The notes: generated by a model not told the origin, from the letters alone. 64,000 nucleotides of DNA from Scortum barcoo (GCA_023238725.1 CM041551.1:10529759-10593758), one strand, 5' to 3'; shown: positions 52,701 to 63,180, counted from the stretch's first letter. Program-made: numbers and translations.

Positions 52701-54271
52701 CAAGGTGATGACGACCCTCACAGAGAAAAGGAAGGGAAGCCTCTGAAATCCTATTACCCGCAGGCCTGGCTTATTTTATTGCCATCAGCGGCGCTGGCCC
52801 ATCAGCAGCACAGCAACTGTTTCCAACAATCGCTCCCACACTAATTCTATCGCTGTTGCCAGACTTGCCCAGGGTGTGGACATTAAACTCAATTTTCATC
52901 TAAAAGTGATTGCATACAATGTAACTGAGGTAATGTGGGTGTTCAGGTGTAAATGCCATGATAAGGGGACAGAAAAGTGGATTTACGTGAATCACGCAAA
53001 AGCAATAAAACTTTCGTTCCATTTATACATTAAAGCGTGCTCTAATTTTATTTCCATTTTTGTTAAAGCACAGTGGCAAATTCCCAACAAGTTAAGAGTA
53101 TAAAAAAATAGTATAAAATAGTTCATTAAAGAGTAGATGCATTAGAAAACCATGAACAACAAAGGAAAATAAGAAAATACATGAAAGATATTACTCTAAT
53201 AAGAATGATTAATAATTAATATCGAAGTAATTTGGATAGTTTAATTTAAAAGGGATCTGCTAAGTGATGAAAGCAGCTATGAGCGAGGATGACAAAATAC
53301 TAAGGAGTCTCCTTAATGTGCTGCGGGCCAAATTTAAGAAAGCAACAACCTACTCTTACATTCATCCGTCCTCCAACATGCGCACAAGGTTTTTATATGC
53401 AAAGTGACACCCGAAGTAAATGGACCATCACATTCTCGTGCCCTGGCAAAATATCTCTTTACAGTGCATGTAAATATTATTTTTGAGTTATTAGTGGAGT
53501 GGTTATGCGGTATCAGGCTGGGCCAAGTGACAGACTGCAATGACCTGGATCACCTCTAAGCTCTATTTAAATATAGAGCAGAAAATAGATTACATATTCA
53601 ATGTGCATTCTGCTCAGGATGGAGCGGGTATGTTTGTGACTTAAAATCCTACACAGTGGTTGTCTCAGATGTACTGTACTGTACCGTTCAGAGCTGCATC
53701 ACACAGATATGAAAATATGCATTCAATTGTAATAAAATATTATATTATATTTAACTATTTCTTAGAGTAGTATATTTGAATATTTGTTTCAATAACTAAG
53801 AGTCAAAAACCCCTTTTACCAATACCTTGTATTGTTTTATTGAGTATTACAAACACACATGCTGTATTACTAAACATATGGAGTGTGCCACCAGAATAAT
53901 TAGATCATTTGTTTCAGTACATTACTGTTAAAAACAATAAATGAACTGATCCCAAACTATCAACAAATTGTTCATTGTATTTAACTTAGGCAATTCAAAA
54001 AGTTTAAGTAATTATAATATTTAATATTATTAAATGTTCCAATTAACATTTCAATCGCCATCTTTTTACCTTTATTATGCAAACCTGTTACATTAGAAGT
54101 TAGTTAATAAAACAGATAGTTTCGCACAATAAAGATAATGTGGGTAGATGTAGCAATACACAAATTATGGTTCTGACTAAATTTATTTAACATTTCATAA
54201 CAAAATAATGAAAAAAGTATTAATACTCTGGTTTTGGACTGCAACATTTTCTGTAGACACAAATAAATCTC
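49716..54271. other. Intergenic, 3' flank of fbxo15
   Basis: Mostly AT-rich unique sequence, with CA runs at 51329-51372. A canonical octamer ATGCAAAT occurs at 51232-51239. No exon was recognised. Confidence 0.65.
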
Positions 54272-54277
54272 TTTATT
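54272..54277 (-). terminator. fbxo15: Poly(A) signal of fbxo15
   Basis: AATAAA on the minus strand, about 41 nt after the stop codon, followed by a U/GU-rich stretch (GATTTATTTGTGTC). This predicts a very short 3' UTR ending near 54250. Confidence 0.65.
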
Positions 54278-54317
54278 AATTGCTGTTTCGGTGAACTTGT
54301 TCCAGACACATTGCAGG

Positions 54318-54584
54318 TCAGTAATCTCTACCGAAGTGCTTGTTGACTTTGCAAACACTCACATAGACAACTAAGCTTATGAGAAAAAACTGCTTTTGTT
54401 CCTTCATCCATACAAGTTTCATCTTCACCTGACCGTCAGAGTCCAGATAGTGGATCAGGAAGTGCTCACCGTCATAGTCGTAGCAGACAGGAGTCTTCTC
54501 CAGCTTCATGGAAACAGCAGAGCTGACACACCAGAAGGGCTTCTTGAATTCGTCCAGTAGAGTCAGACTCATGATGCAGCAATT
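54318..54584 (-). CDS. fbxo15: fbxo15 coding exon 9 (C-terminus and stop)
   Basis: Residues 376-463 and a TGA stop at 54320-54318. Starts NCCIMSLTLLDEFKKPFWC after a CCCCAG acceptor and ends KVNKHFGRDY. The mammalian protein has MDVTLLDEHGKPFWC at the corresponding place and ends in HWFGTEY. Between these, DYDGEHFLIHYLDSDGQVKM and LVWMKEQKQFFLISLVVYVS preserve the strand-rich C-terminal module. Confidence 0.97.
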   Translation of the reverse strand, partial: NCCIMSLTLLDEFKKPFWCVSSAVSMKLEKTPVCYDYDGEHFLIHYLDSDGQVKMKLVWMKEQKQFFLISLVVYVSVCKVNKHFGRDY

Positions 54585-57500
54585 CTGGGGACAGAGCAGA
54601 GACATAAACAAGTGGCAAGACCTCCTTAGTAAAGTTAATATGATTTCAGTGTGGTTCCATTGAGTATGTATAATAGTGAAAATCTTAATTCAGGGACATA
54701 TCTTTGACATTAGGAATCAAAACTGTCAAATATCGTGATAAAAACATGTTCAGCTATATGCTCATTAGGAGTGATTCCAAAATTAACATTTTTTAATGGA
54801 TCTCTGATCATAAAAATAGACCTGTGAACAACATACTTAAGATGCTTTGCTCATACAGTTCTTTCTTCCCATAACACCAACCAACAGTGCATGTTGTACC
54901 TCCACTGCGCCCTGCAGGGCCTCACACCTCCAGGGCAGGATGATGTTGCCTGTCAGAGGAGTGTGCTGAGACAAGTCTGTCCTGCTAATGGCACTCAGCT
55001 GGATCAGGCCATCACAGATCTGAGCTGGGCGAAGACAACAACGCACAACAAGTGAGTCTTTACACACTGGAATAATTTACATTTCAGTGTTAGGGCACTG
55101 GATTAGTTATTAGTTATTAGTAAAAACTTTAGTCCTGTCACAAACATTCTGCATGAAATATAACAAAGTAAAATGTACGTATGTTATAGTTTCAAGGTAA
55201 ACTACTGAGTAAATCATGTGTAGTGCATGTGCGAGAGCAAATGTGCAGGATTGTGCAAAGGATTCACAGAGTTCAATATCCTGATGGAGGGAGAAATTAA
55301 GCTTTTTTTGAGTCTATAGGAGATATTATAACTACACATTTCTAGTACGAGATTAAAAAAAAAAAGACTAAGCAGACTAATTTTTGGCATTTTACATGAA
55401 CCTCACTCTGTATTCCTCTGAAAGTTACCATGCATGTGAATCACACCTGCTCTAATTAGAATACAAGTATAAATAAATTACTTCTCCGGCAGAAGAGCTG
55501 GGAGAAGCTTCCGGACATGATCTCGCACACGGTGTTGTGGAGAACAATGTGTAGTTGGTAACCATGGAGACCGTATTCAGGGTCTATATCATCAAAAGGA
55601 GGTCTGACCGTTGGCTCCACGTAGGGGCTGGAGGGGGAGAAAATGTGAAAAGGTAAATGAATTGTAGGCCGTAGTGAGTGTAGAGAACATTAAAAAAAAA
55701 AAAAAAAGTATTTCATTACCAGAACATTTCAAAGCTTTATTACTTTTGTGGGCTGCAACTGTAATGTGCTGTAACATTGTGCTCTCACAAGAAACCAGGA
55801 GAGGGAGCTATGCCCAAACCATGCTGAAGTGCAAGACATAGGAGGATATTTTCAGATGGAAAACAAAATGTGAAAAGTGTGTGATTTGGCCCAGGTTCAC
55901 CAGCCTTTTTGGGAGCCCTTTAAAATAATGTCTATTTGTGACCCCTCGTCACAGGTTATCTCCCAAGTGTGGACTGTGTGTGAGCAGTTCAACCAAAGAG
56001 GGATTTTTCTCTCTCAGGCTGTTTCTTTAGCAGGATTTTTAGAGGCCTCAGAGGTGATGGTATCCAGTATTTCACAAGAAGAAATAGCAAAATTAGAAAA
56101 AAAAACAGACACTGTTTTTTCTTTAATATAAGTATCTGCTGGTTCCTCATTTTTCTTTTCTAGGGCCTTTTGAGGGGTCCTGACCCCCAGGTTGGGAACC
56201 ACTGATCTAGCCCACCGGTTTTTAATCAATACATTTCATTTTAAATTCAAAGTTAACACTACAGAAGCAAATTTCTTTAATTAATTATCCCCCTCTCGGT
56301 TTTACGGTCTGTTAATTAGTGAATTCAACAGCTTGGAACACCTGCGCTGTGCTGTATCCTGACGACAAACGATTAACAAAAAACACTGGTGTTTGTGTGA
56401 TGACACACTGGGAGAGAATTCTATATATAAAAACGTGGTACAGTCACATTATCCGTCGTGGTGGTGAAATACAGGCGCCAGTATGCTGACGCTTCAAATC
56501 CGTCACCCTGATGTGCATCATTGATGGGTCACATCAGGGACATCAAGTGAATCCTGTAGTCCTTTGAATTTGAGCCCTAACCATCTGATGCAAGCCTAGA
56601 TGGTTTGCACACTGCATGTGCATTAAAAAAAAAAAAAGAAAGGTGCTTTTTCAAGTGCAACCTACCAAACAGGGGATCCATGGATGCTTCTTTCCACCAG
56701 CCTGTGGAAGTGGAGAGTGAATATGACAAAGGCAACGGAGTACTGGTCCTGCAAAGAGAGCCATCACCAAAATTCCTTGTTAATGCTCCTTTTAAATCAT
56801 ATTTTAAAATTTTAAGTGGTCTGTGGAATAATTACCCTCCAGACACCGATGATGATGCCAGGCTGTAGCAGCTTCAGTTCAACCAGTCTGTCGCAGCCAA
56901 TGACCTGCATGCTTTCAGTTACAGTCTGCATGTCGAACTTCGCCATGAGGGACCTTGAGCCAGGTCTGACAGAGCAAGCAGAGAAAACAGTGGGTTTTAC
57001 TGAGAGAAAAGAGGAAACAGAGATATAGAGGAAGAGAGAAAGTGGAGATGGACGCCGGCTGTCTCACTTCTTTAGGCCCGGGCAGTTGAGGGCTATCCTC
57101 CTGACACCATGGAGTTGAAGGGTGGAAATCTGCCCGTAGCTGGGCAAGCAGCCTCCTCCGCTCCAGCACAGAGTCACAGAAGTCTCGCAGAACTCAGACC
57201 AGCTCAGCTCATGTGTGCCCTCACGCCCCGACTTATCAGAGACCGTCAGCTCCCAGGTGACATGCAAGTTTCTAGAAGAAGAAAACACACCACAGGGTTA
57301 TAGCTATCAGATATGGCACATATTTGGTGTAAATAAAAAGCATGTACAGTTGTTACAATGCAGTGTGTTATGGTGGGGGAGAGAGGGGTTGAAATGAACA
57401 GGTTCCCTACTTTATAAAAAGTGAAATACCTCACTAAATTTTCCCTAATAGCCACATGAAAACACCAGTGAATTGCAACTGCTGAACAAAAACCCACAGT

Positions 57501-60500
57501 TTTTTTAAGTTAATGCAATGCAAATAATTGGGCATTGTCAGGAGAGGCTGACACTTGCTCTTTAAATCAGGCAAAGTACAAGTTTAATTGCCATTACGTT
57601 TCTTTTGACAGCAGCAGGGAGTAGTATGACTCCAGTTAAGCTCTTCTCGCTAATGTAATGATATGCAACGGATGAAATGGAACCGCATCTGTTATGATAA
57701 ATCTCTTGATCCAATTCTGTCTAAACTGTGATTCAGGGCTGCCCCTACTGTGATGCAGGCAGTATCTCGCTGAGGCACCATCCAATATCAATTAAGTGGA
57801 GGAACAAAGCTAAAAACTGGAGCAGCCCAGGAGGCCCCGGATGACCCAGGGGATTTCACTCTGTACTGTCTGTATGTGTGATGTCTTGTGAAATGATTAT
57901 TACCAAGGTAAATCGCATGCTCCTCAGTGTCTCTAACAGACAAACCGCCCACAGGGAATTGTCTGAGCTGGTGGGAGGAGAGAGGAAGGGGAAGGTGTGC
58001 GTGTGTTGTGGATGAGGAGTCGGGCGAGAGAGGGGGGGGGGCTAAGTAATTTATTTCAACAATTCAGACAGCCTCTGCAAGGAACACAATTATTTCTACT
58101 TCCCCTCTGTACCACAGCAACTGCCACAGAACTCAAAATTGAGTGCTGCACAGCCTCTAATCAGAGGTTATAAAAACACAGCAGAAACCACCGTGGAGGC
58201 GGTGAGGGAGCTTTCCCCCGGCGTGCCGGCATCCCCCTGAGCAGACACGGCGTTCAGACAGAGACCTCCTCTCTCACCTTTAATAAGAAAGTGTCATTAA
58301 GTGCGATATGAAAAACAAACCACGCTTTGTTTTTGATTGCCAGCGGCTTGAACTGTCCTCTAGTCTCTACCCTTGAACTTTTCTTGACAGCGAGCGAGGA
58401 TCTCCAAAGTTTTACTGTTTGCTAACCGCAAACAGTGCGCGGGTTCCCATGGTGCCTCACAGAGCTGTTCCCAATCGTAAAGCAGCTAAACATGCCAAAT
58501 AGATGACAAAGCAGATGATTACGGTGTGGTAAAGAAAGAATAACCAACACCTCCGTTTCACTGAGATAAGGTAAAGCAGCAAACTGTGAAATAACTAAAA
58601 CTAACTGACACCAGGAGGAATAATTAGACCTTTTTTTCTCACCTCAGCAGCTAAGGGGTTCAATGTTCAATGCTTGAAAATGCATGGTAAGCACTCGATT
58701 AGCTTAACTCACTTGTCAGTTTGCTCAAGTGTCTGGTTAGTGAAATGAAGTGGCCGGTACATTAAACAAATCATACACCTCAGGTGCTTCATCTAAGTGG
58801 TTTTCAAAAGCAGTTTTTTTTTTTTTTTTTATTTTCTCCGCCTTGCTCCATCTCTTACCTGAGGACCTGCTCCGTTTGGCTGGGCAGCCCAGTGTGACAG
58901 CTGATGAGTCCGAGATGTCTTTCCCACTTGCTCATGTCACGTGCGGCCACAGCCTTGAAGTGCATCCACTTCCAGTAGCCCGCGGCCCGATCCTGCACCT
59001 CCACTGTGACCATCTTCAGCAGCAGCTCATCCATGCACTTGGGTTTCCTCTTTTTATTCTTGCCAAGCTCTGATATGTATATTTTGCTCCACAGAGTGCT
59101 GCATTGATGGTATAGAGAGGTGAGAGTGAGAGTGCTGTGAGTGAAAACAACTTGAAAAAAAATGACTGAATGATATTAAATGTGTCTGGTATTTTGTTGC
59201 AGGACTGCCATTCTAAGACGAAAGAAAAATCCTCCGTTCTGTGTCGGTTGAGAAAACTGAATTGGATTTCATGTTAAATTTAAACTCAAGGCCTCATGGA
59301 AATTATGATCTGAAAAGCCATAAAAGCAGAAATTCAAAAGAAAAGCAGTTTTGAGCTCTGCCCTAAAAAACATTGCTTCACATGATGTCAACTAAAAGAG
59401 TCTGTGGCCCCTAAAGTGCAGTGCTCAGTAGCAGGTGGTGGTGTTGCAGTTGTCTTATAGTCAATCAGTTTTTTATTACTAGTTTTAGTTTGTAGTACGC
59501 AGTTTTCCATCATGTGCGAATTATTGTGTTTGTGCAGGCTCCACAAATTACAACCTGTCAGAGCATCAGGCTGATCCCAGTAATAAGTATTATCACTCTT
59601 GCCACTTTTAGATGCTCACTGCTAGTTTTGGTACTCCCTCATACAGTGTGTGGCAGCAAACTTTACAACACTGCAGAATGAAACAGTACAGCATCATAGT
59701 ACAGCTGCCCATCTGTCCACTAGATCTTCTCACACCACCACTCGATTTCTCACTGGTGCCCACATCTCTTTCTTGTTTATCCCATGCCCTTTCGATGCTT
59801 AGCAGGCTCAAAAATATAAAACTAATGGTCGATCATATACATATGGATGTATATTTTAACAGTGACTAAACTAACACTGGGATCCATAGTGAGCCCAGTT
59901 TCTCAGTTTTTGAATATGATTTGATATATATATATATATATATATAAATTGCAATTAGATCCTACATCATTTTTCCACACATTGTTCCCAGATGACAGCC
60001 CCTAAAACTTGCGCTTTAAGTGAGCCATTTGTGGTGAAGGACAAAGAGAGCTGTCACACTGCCAACAAAACTTTTATCACATAATTTCTGTCTAAACTGA
60101 GTATTAAAAACCTTATTGCATTTTAAGAAAGTGAGAAAGTGCAGTAAAAAGTTTTGAATTGTTTCCATTCGAAGTAGAAAACAACAACTATACTGATAAG
60201 CAATTCATTATTTTTGTCACTTTTTCAGAAAAATGCATCAAAAATCACAGATTCCAGTTTGTCAAATGTGAACATATACATAAATATATTTTTTAATCTT
60301 CTATGATAGTCAACTAAATATCTATTAGTTTTACATTGTTGGTCGAAATCAAGCTATTTTAATCGTTCTACTTCAAAATACTTGACTTAATTGTTGATTA
60401 ATCAAGGAAATGATTGGCAGATCAGTCTGTAGCAAAAATAATCACTAAATGTATGTCTACATTGAACTGGTGATGTTTTTCATCTGTTTAGAGAAAAAGA

Positions 60501-62893
60501 AGACTCAAGATTCAAGTACAGACAACATCTTTCAGTAACAAGACCCGGCTGATACTTACTTGTCATTGGCAAGCTGATAGAAGAGCTTATTGACGTGGCT
60601 GATGCTGAAAAGAGCGGAGGCATCCAGGTATGACAGAATCTTAATCAGGATCTCAGATGGCAGTCTACGGAAAAGGTAATTAGACATCACTACACGGAAG
60701 TGACACCAGTGTTTTCATGCCACCTGTTGTTCGACATGCAGCTCTTCAGAGGCACCAGTGTATGAGACAAATGTGCTCTCGACAGGCTACTTGGCAGTCT
60801 TATCACACACTTCGGGCAACAAAATGAAATGACCCGTGTCACTGCTCTCATTCAGCAGATTTGGTATAAAACAAACACAATATTAACTTCACTGTTTTGT
60901 AAAACGGCACATTTTCACACAAATACACCAAAGACAGCAGAGCACGAAGCACTCATCCATGAGAAACCTCAAGTAACTGATGTTATATATTATATATGAG
61001 TATGTTTGGAAATTAGAGTCAGAATGTGTAAACTATAATGTTTTTGTTTTTCTCTTGGTTGGAGACACTCTCTGTTATTTCGAAATATTGATCAAATTTG
61101 TCTGGCTGCACCTGTCCTGGATAATGATGCCAATGCGGCCCAATTAAATCACTTCAGTAAGTGATATATTCATGACATGTTCGCATTACCTGCCTGGTCA
61201 ATCACTGACATCCCACTGCATACCAACACCCTGATGAAACAACTTCTAAAAACGCAACACTAAATGAATAAATCATCTTTGGTGCCGTTTTAACGTGGGG
61301 AATGTTACATATTTTAGCTTTAAAATTCAAAATGCTCAAATCTTTAGCCGCTCGCTGACATTTGGAGCTGCCAACACACAGATGTTCTGTTTTAAGTCGT
61401 TTTTGACATTTCTAAAAGTTTGTAAAAAGGAGGAGATGGTTAGGAATGTGTCAGTCACAAGTTTAACTCGGAGCCAAGATTGTCTTAAACCACCGCACCA
61501 TAAAACTATCAATGATTGTAAATACCATGTTTAATTATATCCAAACTAGAGCTACAATAATTTATCAGTTAACTAATTAGTGGACCAACAGACAATTAAT
61601 CAGAAACAATTTAACAATGTGTTAATTGTTTTACCTCAATCATTTAGTAATGATGCTAATAGCTCTGAGAGACTGTACTTTGGCACAGCGCTGCATCAAG
61701 GCAATTTTAGTGTGATAACAAGCTCACTGTAACTGTTAATACACTGATTGTCAGTAGGAACATATTAAGTGTGCAAATATTTGCAAAGAGGCACACAAAG
61801 TACAGTTGAGACTGACAGAAATGTCATATAGTTTTGCTGATTTATGCATAAACAAGCTGAAGTTCTGACTTGATGAAAAGTTGGGTGGGGCTAGGGGTAA
61901 ACTCAAAGTGGCCCCAAAAGATGGGGGATCATGAAAGTCTGTACAAAATGTTACGACAATCCATCAAATAGTTTTGAAGAAATTTAAGACTCGATCCAAA
62001 GTGGTCAACCACTTGCGTAGCTAAAAATGTCAAACTGAAACTGTGTCTACAATGCCCTAAAAGTGAGGATTTGCTGTTTTTCTCTCTGGGATTTATTATA
62101 AACATGAGCATGTCTTGGTTTTAGAGTGCTGTTCGTACAAAACAAGTTATCTCAACACTTCACTTCTGGCTAAGGGAAAGTATGACCGACAGTTTTCACT
62201 TTCATCAGACATTTTTTAAACTTAACCGTTCACTGATTAACTGATAAAGATAATAACAATAATGGTTAGTTGCAGCTGTAATCCAAAGTACATCTTTACC
62301 ATAATGTGCTGTGCACTTTAAGAGCAAGGGAGCCAGGTGTTTCCACTCTTTTAAGGATTGTTTTCCATTTCTTGAAGAGAAAGAGAGAGAAAGTAAATTG
62401 TGCTTATTTGGGACTTGGGGCAGTTTCCAAAAAAACCCTGACATTTTTACTTTAAGTCTTCTTGGTAAAATAATAACCTTGCTAATACGAGCATGCATCA
62501 GCTCTGGTAGCAATGCAGCGTTGTTTGGCAGTTCTCACATAAGAAATAACACTGTGCCTTTGTGTTTGGTTGCTGTATTTACTGCCTACATTCAATAAGG
62601 AACAAATCACATTACTTAATTTGAACGTGGAGTGAGGTGTCTTCCACCTTTATTGATTTCTGCCGCGCTTTTATTGTATTTTGCTGCAAACGCGGTCTAT
62701 AAATCGTTTTACTTACAGGGCAATAAAGCCTTGACTCGCCACACTTTGTGGCGAAGTGTTGAACATAGTGGTGGAAATATGGGCATGTTCTGACAGATTA
62801 CCTTTCCATAAAGTTGTGAGAGGAGGTTGCAGGTGATTTGTCAGCTCTTCCGGACGTCCTCACCCTGGAAGTGACTGCTTTCCACGCCGCCAT
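54318..62893 (-). CDS. fbxo15: fbxo15, F-box only protein 15 (complete, nine coding exons)
   Basis: F-box proteins act as substrate receptors of SCF (SKP1-CUL1-F-box) ubiquitin ligases; the F-box contacts SKP1. Coding exons on the minus strand: 62893-62802, 60664-60560, 59098-58859, 57271-57068, 56965-56836, 56748-56666, 55627-55482, 55024-54900 and 54584-54318. All eight introns are GT-AG and every codon phase joins cleanly, giving 463 residues plus stop. The F-box (LPSEILIKILSYLDA onward) is at about residues 32-66. The rest resembles mammalian FBXO15 in order: AGYWK and HTGLP (exon 3), IGCDRL and GVW (exon 5), LHFHRLVERS (exon 6), DPEYGLHGYQLH (exon 7), then LLDEFKKPFWC, LVWMKEQ and a C-terminal HFGRDY (exon 9). 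From memory, a human isoform of about 510 residues is longer mainly at the N-terminus. An in-frame ATG 12 codons upstream (62929) is an alternative start. The gene stands alone in the window; substrates are unknown. Confidence 0.95.
54900..55024 (-). CDS. fbxo15: fbxo15 coding exon 8
   Basis: Residues 334-375: TQICDGLIQLSAISRTDLSQ, then LTGNIILPWRCEALQGAVE. The PLTGNIILPWR stretch parallels PLIGKVGLSWKTD of mammalian FBXO15. The acceptor is GCCCAG|C. The donor GAG|GTACAA is weak at +5 but gives the only phase-correct join to exon 9. Confidence 0.9.
55482..55627 (-). CDS. fbxo15: fbxo15 coding exon 7
   Basis: Residues 285-333. Contains PPFDDIDPEYGLHGYQLHIV and ends SQLFCRR, matching the PFLDDSPEYGLHGYQLHVDL block of mammalian FBXO15, the most recognisable part of the C-terminal half. 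The acceptor is CCTCCAG|C and the donor is AGAA|GTAATT, a non-optimal donor. Confidence 0.95.
55628..56665 (-). other. fbxo15: fbxo15 intron 6
   Basis: A 1.04-kb GT-AG intron that carries a hAT-like MITE (55892-56204) and a poly-A run near 55691. The other short introns (4, 5, 7 and 8; 102, 87, 457 and 315 bp) hold nothing I recognise. Confidence 0.8.
55892..56204. mobile_element. hAT-like non-autonomous DNA transposon (MITE) in fbxo15 intron 6
   Basis: The right end reads GGTTGGGAACCACTG, the reverse complement of the CAGTGGTTCCCAACC terminus widespread in vertebrate hAT elements. The left end (CAGGTTCACCAGCC) is a degraded version. The flanking 8-mers ATTTGGCC (55884-55891) and ATCTAGCC (56205-56212) agree at 6 of 8 positions, as expected of an old 8-bp target duplication. 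There is no transposase ORF. Confidence 0.7.
56666..56748 (-). CDS. fbxo15: fbxo15 coding exon 6
   Basis: Residues 258-284, DQYSVAFVIFTLHFHRLVER then SIHGSPV, matching the LAFVMANLHFHHLVERS segment of mammalian FBXO15. Acceptor TTGCAG|G, donor TTTG|GTAGGT. Codon 285 (C) is split to exon 7. Confidence 0.95.
56836..56965 (-). CDS. fbxo15: fbxo15 coding exon 5
   Basis: Residues 214-257. Contains MQVIGCDRLVELKLLQPGII and then GVWR, matching the IGCDRLIRIFCLHPGLLVGVWK block of mammalian FBXO15. Acceptor GTCAG|A, donor AGG|GTAATT, ending in phase 0. The flanking introns are very short (102 bp and 87 bp), typical of compact fish introns. Confidence 0.95.
57068..57271 (-). CDS. fbxo15: fbxo15 coding exon 4
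   Basis: Residues 147-213, starting NLHVTWELTVSDKSGREG and ending RIALNCPGLK, with codon 214 (K) split to the next exon. The acceptor is TTCTAG|A after a pyrimidine-rich tract and the donor is AA|GTGAGA. It corresponds to the mammalian segment around LGWAIILKEKGGKEY, at lower similarity than neighbouring exons. It is one of the more diverged parts of the protein. Confidence 0.9.
57272..58858 (-). other. fbxo15: fbxo15 intron 3, with candidate regulatory sequence
   Basis: A 1.59-kb GT-AG intron of complex, largely non-repetitive sequence. Motifs seen are an octamer ATGCAAAT (57518-57525) with a SOX-type CATTGTC (57533-57539) on the same strand, and an inverted pair of forkhead-type TGTTTGC sites (58414-58436). 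A pyrimidine-rich run of T lies just upstream (in plus coordinates) of exon 3. Regulatory activity is inference only. Confidence 0.45.
58859..59098 (-). CDS. fbxo15: fbxo15 coding exon 3
   Basis: Residues 66-145 plus two bases of codon 146. It opens with NTLWSKIYISE, the usual tryptophan-containing segment just after an F-box, followed by a lysine-rich stretch (GKNKKRKPK). It then has AAGYWKWMHFK and CHTGLPSQTEQVLR, which align with AGYWKKEYI and PYTGLPVKTKEALR as I recall them from human FBXO15. Acceptor ATGCAG|C, donor CAG|GTAAGA. Confidence 0.95.
59099..60559 (-). other. fbxo15: fbxo15 intron 2
   Basis: A 1.46-kb GT-AG intron. It holds a short TA microsatellite (59929-59946); nothing else recognisable. 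Confidence 0.85.
60560..60664 (-). CDS. fbxo15: fbxo15 coding exon 2 (F-box)
   Basis: Carries almost the entire F-box: residues 31-65, beginning RLPSEILIKILSYLDASALF and ending in YQLAND. The leucine-proline start and the spacing of hydrophobic residues are the classic SKP1-binding pattern, and YQLANDN parallels the FYHLANDN of mammalian FBXO15. The acceptor is CCGTAG|A and the donor is CAA|GTAAGT. Codons 31 and 66 are split across its borders. Confidence 0.95.
60665..62801 (-). other. fbxo15: fbxo15 intron 1
   Basis: A 2.1-kb GT-AG intron. It contains a diverged copy of dispersed repeat family A (61650-62015). The remainder is AT-rich, and I see no further exon in it. Confidence 0.85.
61650..62015 (+). 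repeat. Dispersed repeat family A, copy 3 (fbxo15 intron 1)
   Basis: A diverged near-full copy running from GATGCTAATAGC through ACAAAGTACAGTTGAGACTG and GACTTGATGAAAAGTTGGG to GACAATCCATCAAATAGTTT and GATCCAAAGTGGTC. It lies antisense to fbxo15. Confidence 0.6.
62802..62893 (-). CDS. fbxo15: fbxo15 coding exon 1
   Basis: Encodes residues 1-30 (MAAWKAVTSRVRTSG...) plus two bases of codon 31. It ends at an AG|GTAATC donor. The ATG at 62893 has G at +4 but C at -3, so its context is only fair. The frame stays open upstream to a second ATG at 62929, which is preceded two codons earlier by a TGA. This N-terminus is not conserved enough to decide between the two starts. Confidence 0.8.
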
Positions 62894-63180
62894 TTGTTTC
62901 GCTGGTCTTGACCCCCTGTGAGACAACATAATTCATATTTGTGTACCAGGGCGCTTTTGTTTGACAGCGTGCTTTGCTTATAGGCCGCGGAGGATAACGT
63001 TAGGATACAAAAACTCACTCCCGGCACTCTGTAAACTCCTTAATAAAGCTAAATTAAGCGTTTGTCAAAGACTGTGGTAGCGGCAGTGCGTTAGCTTTCT
63101 ACTCTGACCAGCGTCCAGTCACCATGGCGACGGCCGGTCACGTTCCTGCCACCTGCGGAAACTAATCTTCCGGTGGGGAG
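62894..63180 (-). promoter_or_regulatory. fbxo15: fbxo15 promoter and 5' UTR region
   Basis: Relative to the ATG on the minus strand, I see a TATA-like CTATAAG at 62983-62977 (about 85 bp upstream), a near-palindromic RFX X-box GTCACCATGGCGAC at 63118-63131, and an ETS-type CCGGAAG at 63173-63167. The block is richer in CpG than its surroundings. In mammals FBXO15 lies head-to-head with TIMM21, but I could not recognise a TIMM21 exon up to 64000, so bidirectional use is unproven. Confidence 0.5.
63118..63131. promoter_or_regulatory. RFX X-box motif
   Basis: GTCACC-AT-GGCGAC fits the X-box pattern of two inverted half-sites GTNRCC separated by 2 bp. RFX factors bind such sites in promoters of many ciliary and testis genes. 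It lies about 225 bp upstream of the fbxo15 ATG. Confidence 0.5.

Noticed and set aside
58750..59073. 107-codon plus-strand frame
   Set aside because: It is the antisense shadow of fbxo15 exon 3.
63123..63164. Plus-strand ATG frame (MATAGHVPATCGN) in the fbxo15 promoter, considered as a head-to-head TIMM21 start
   Set aside because: It stops after 13 codons and shows no convincing donor site or TIMM21 similarity.
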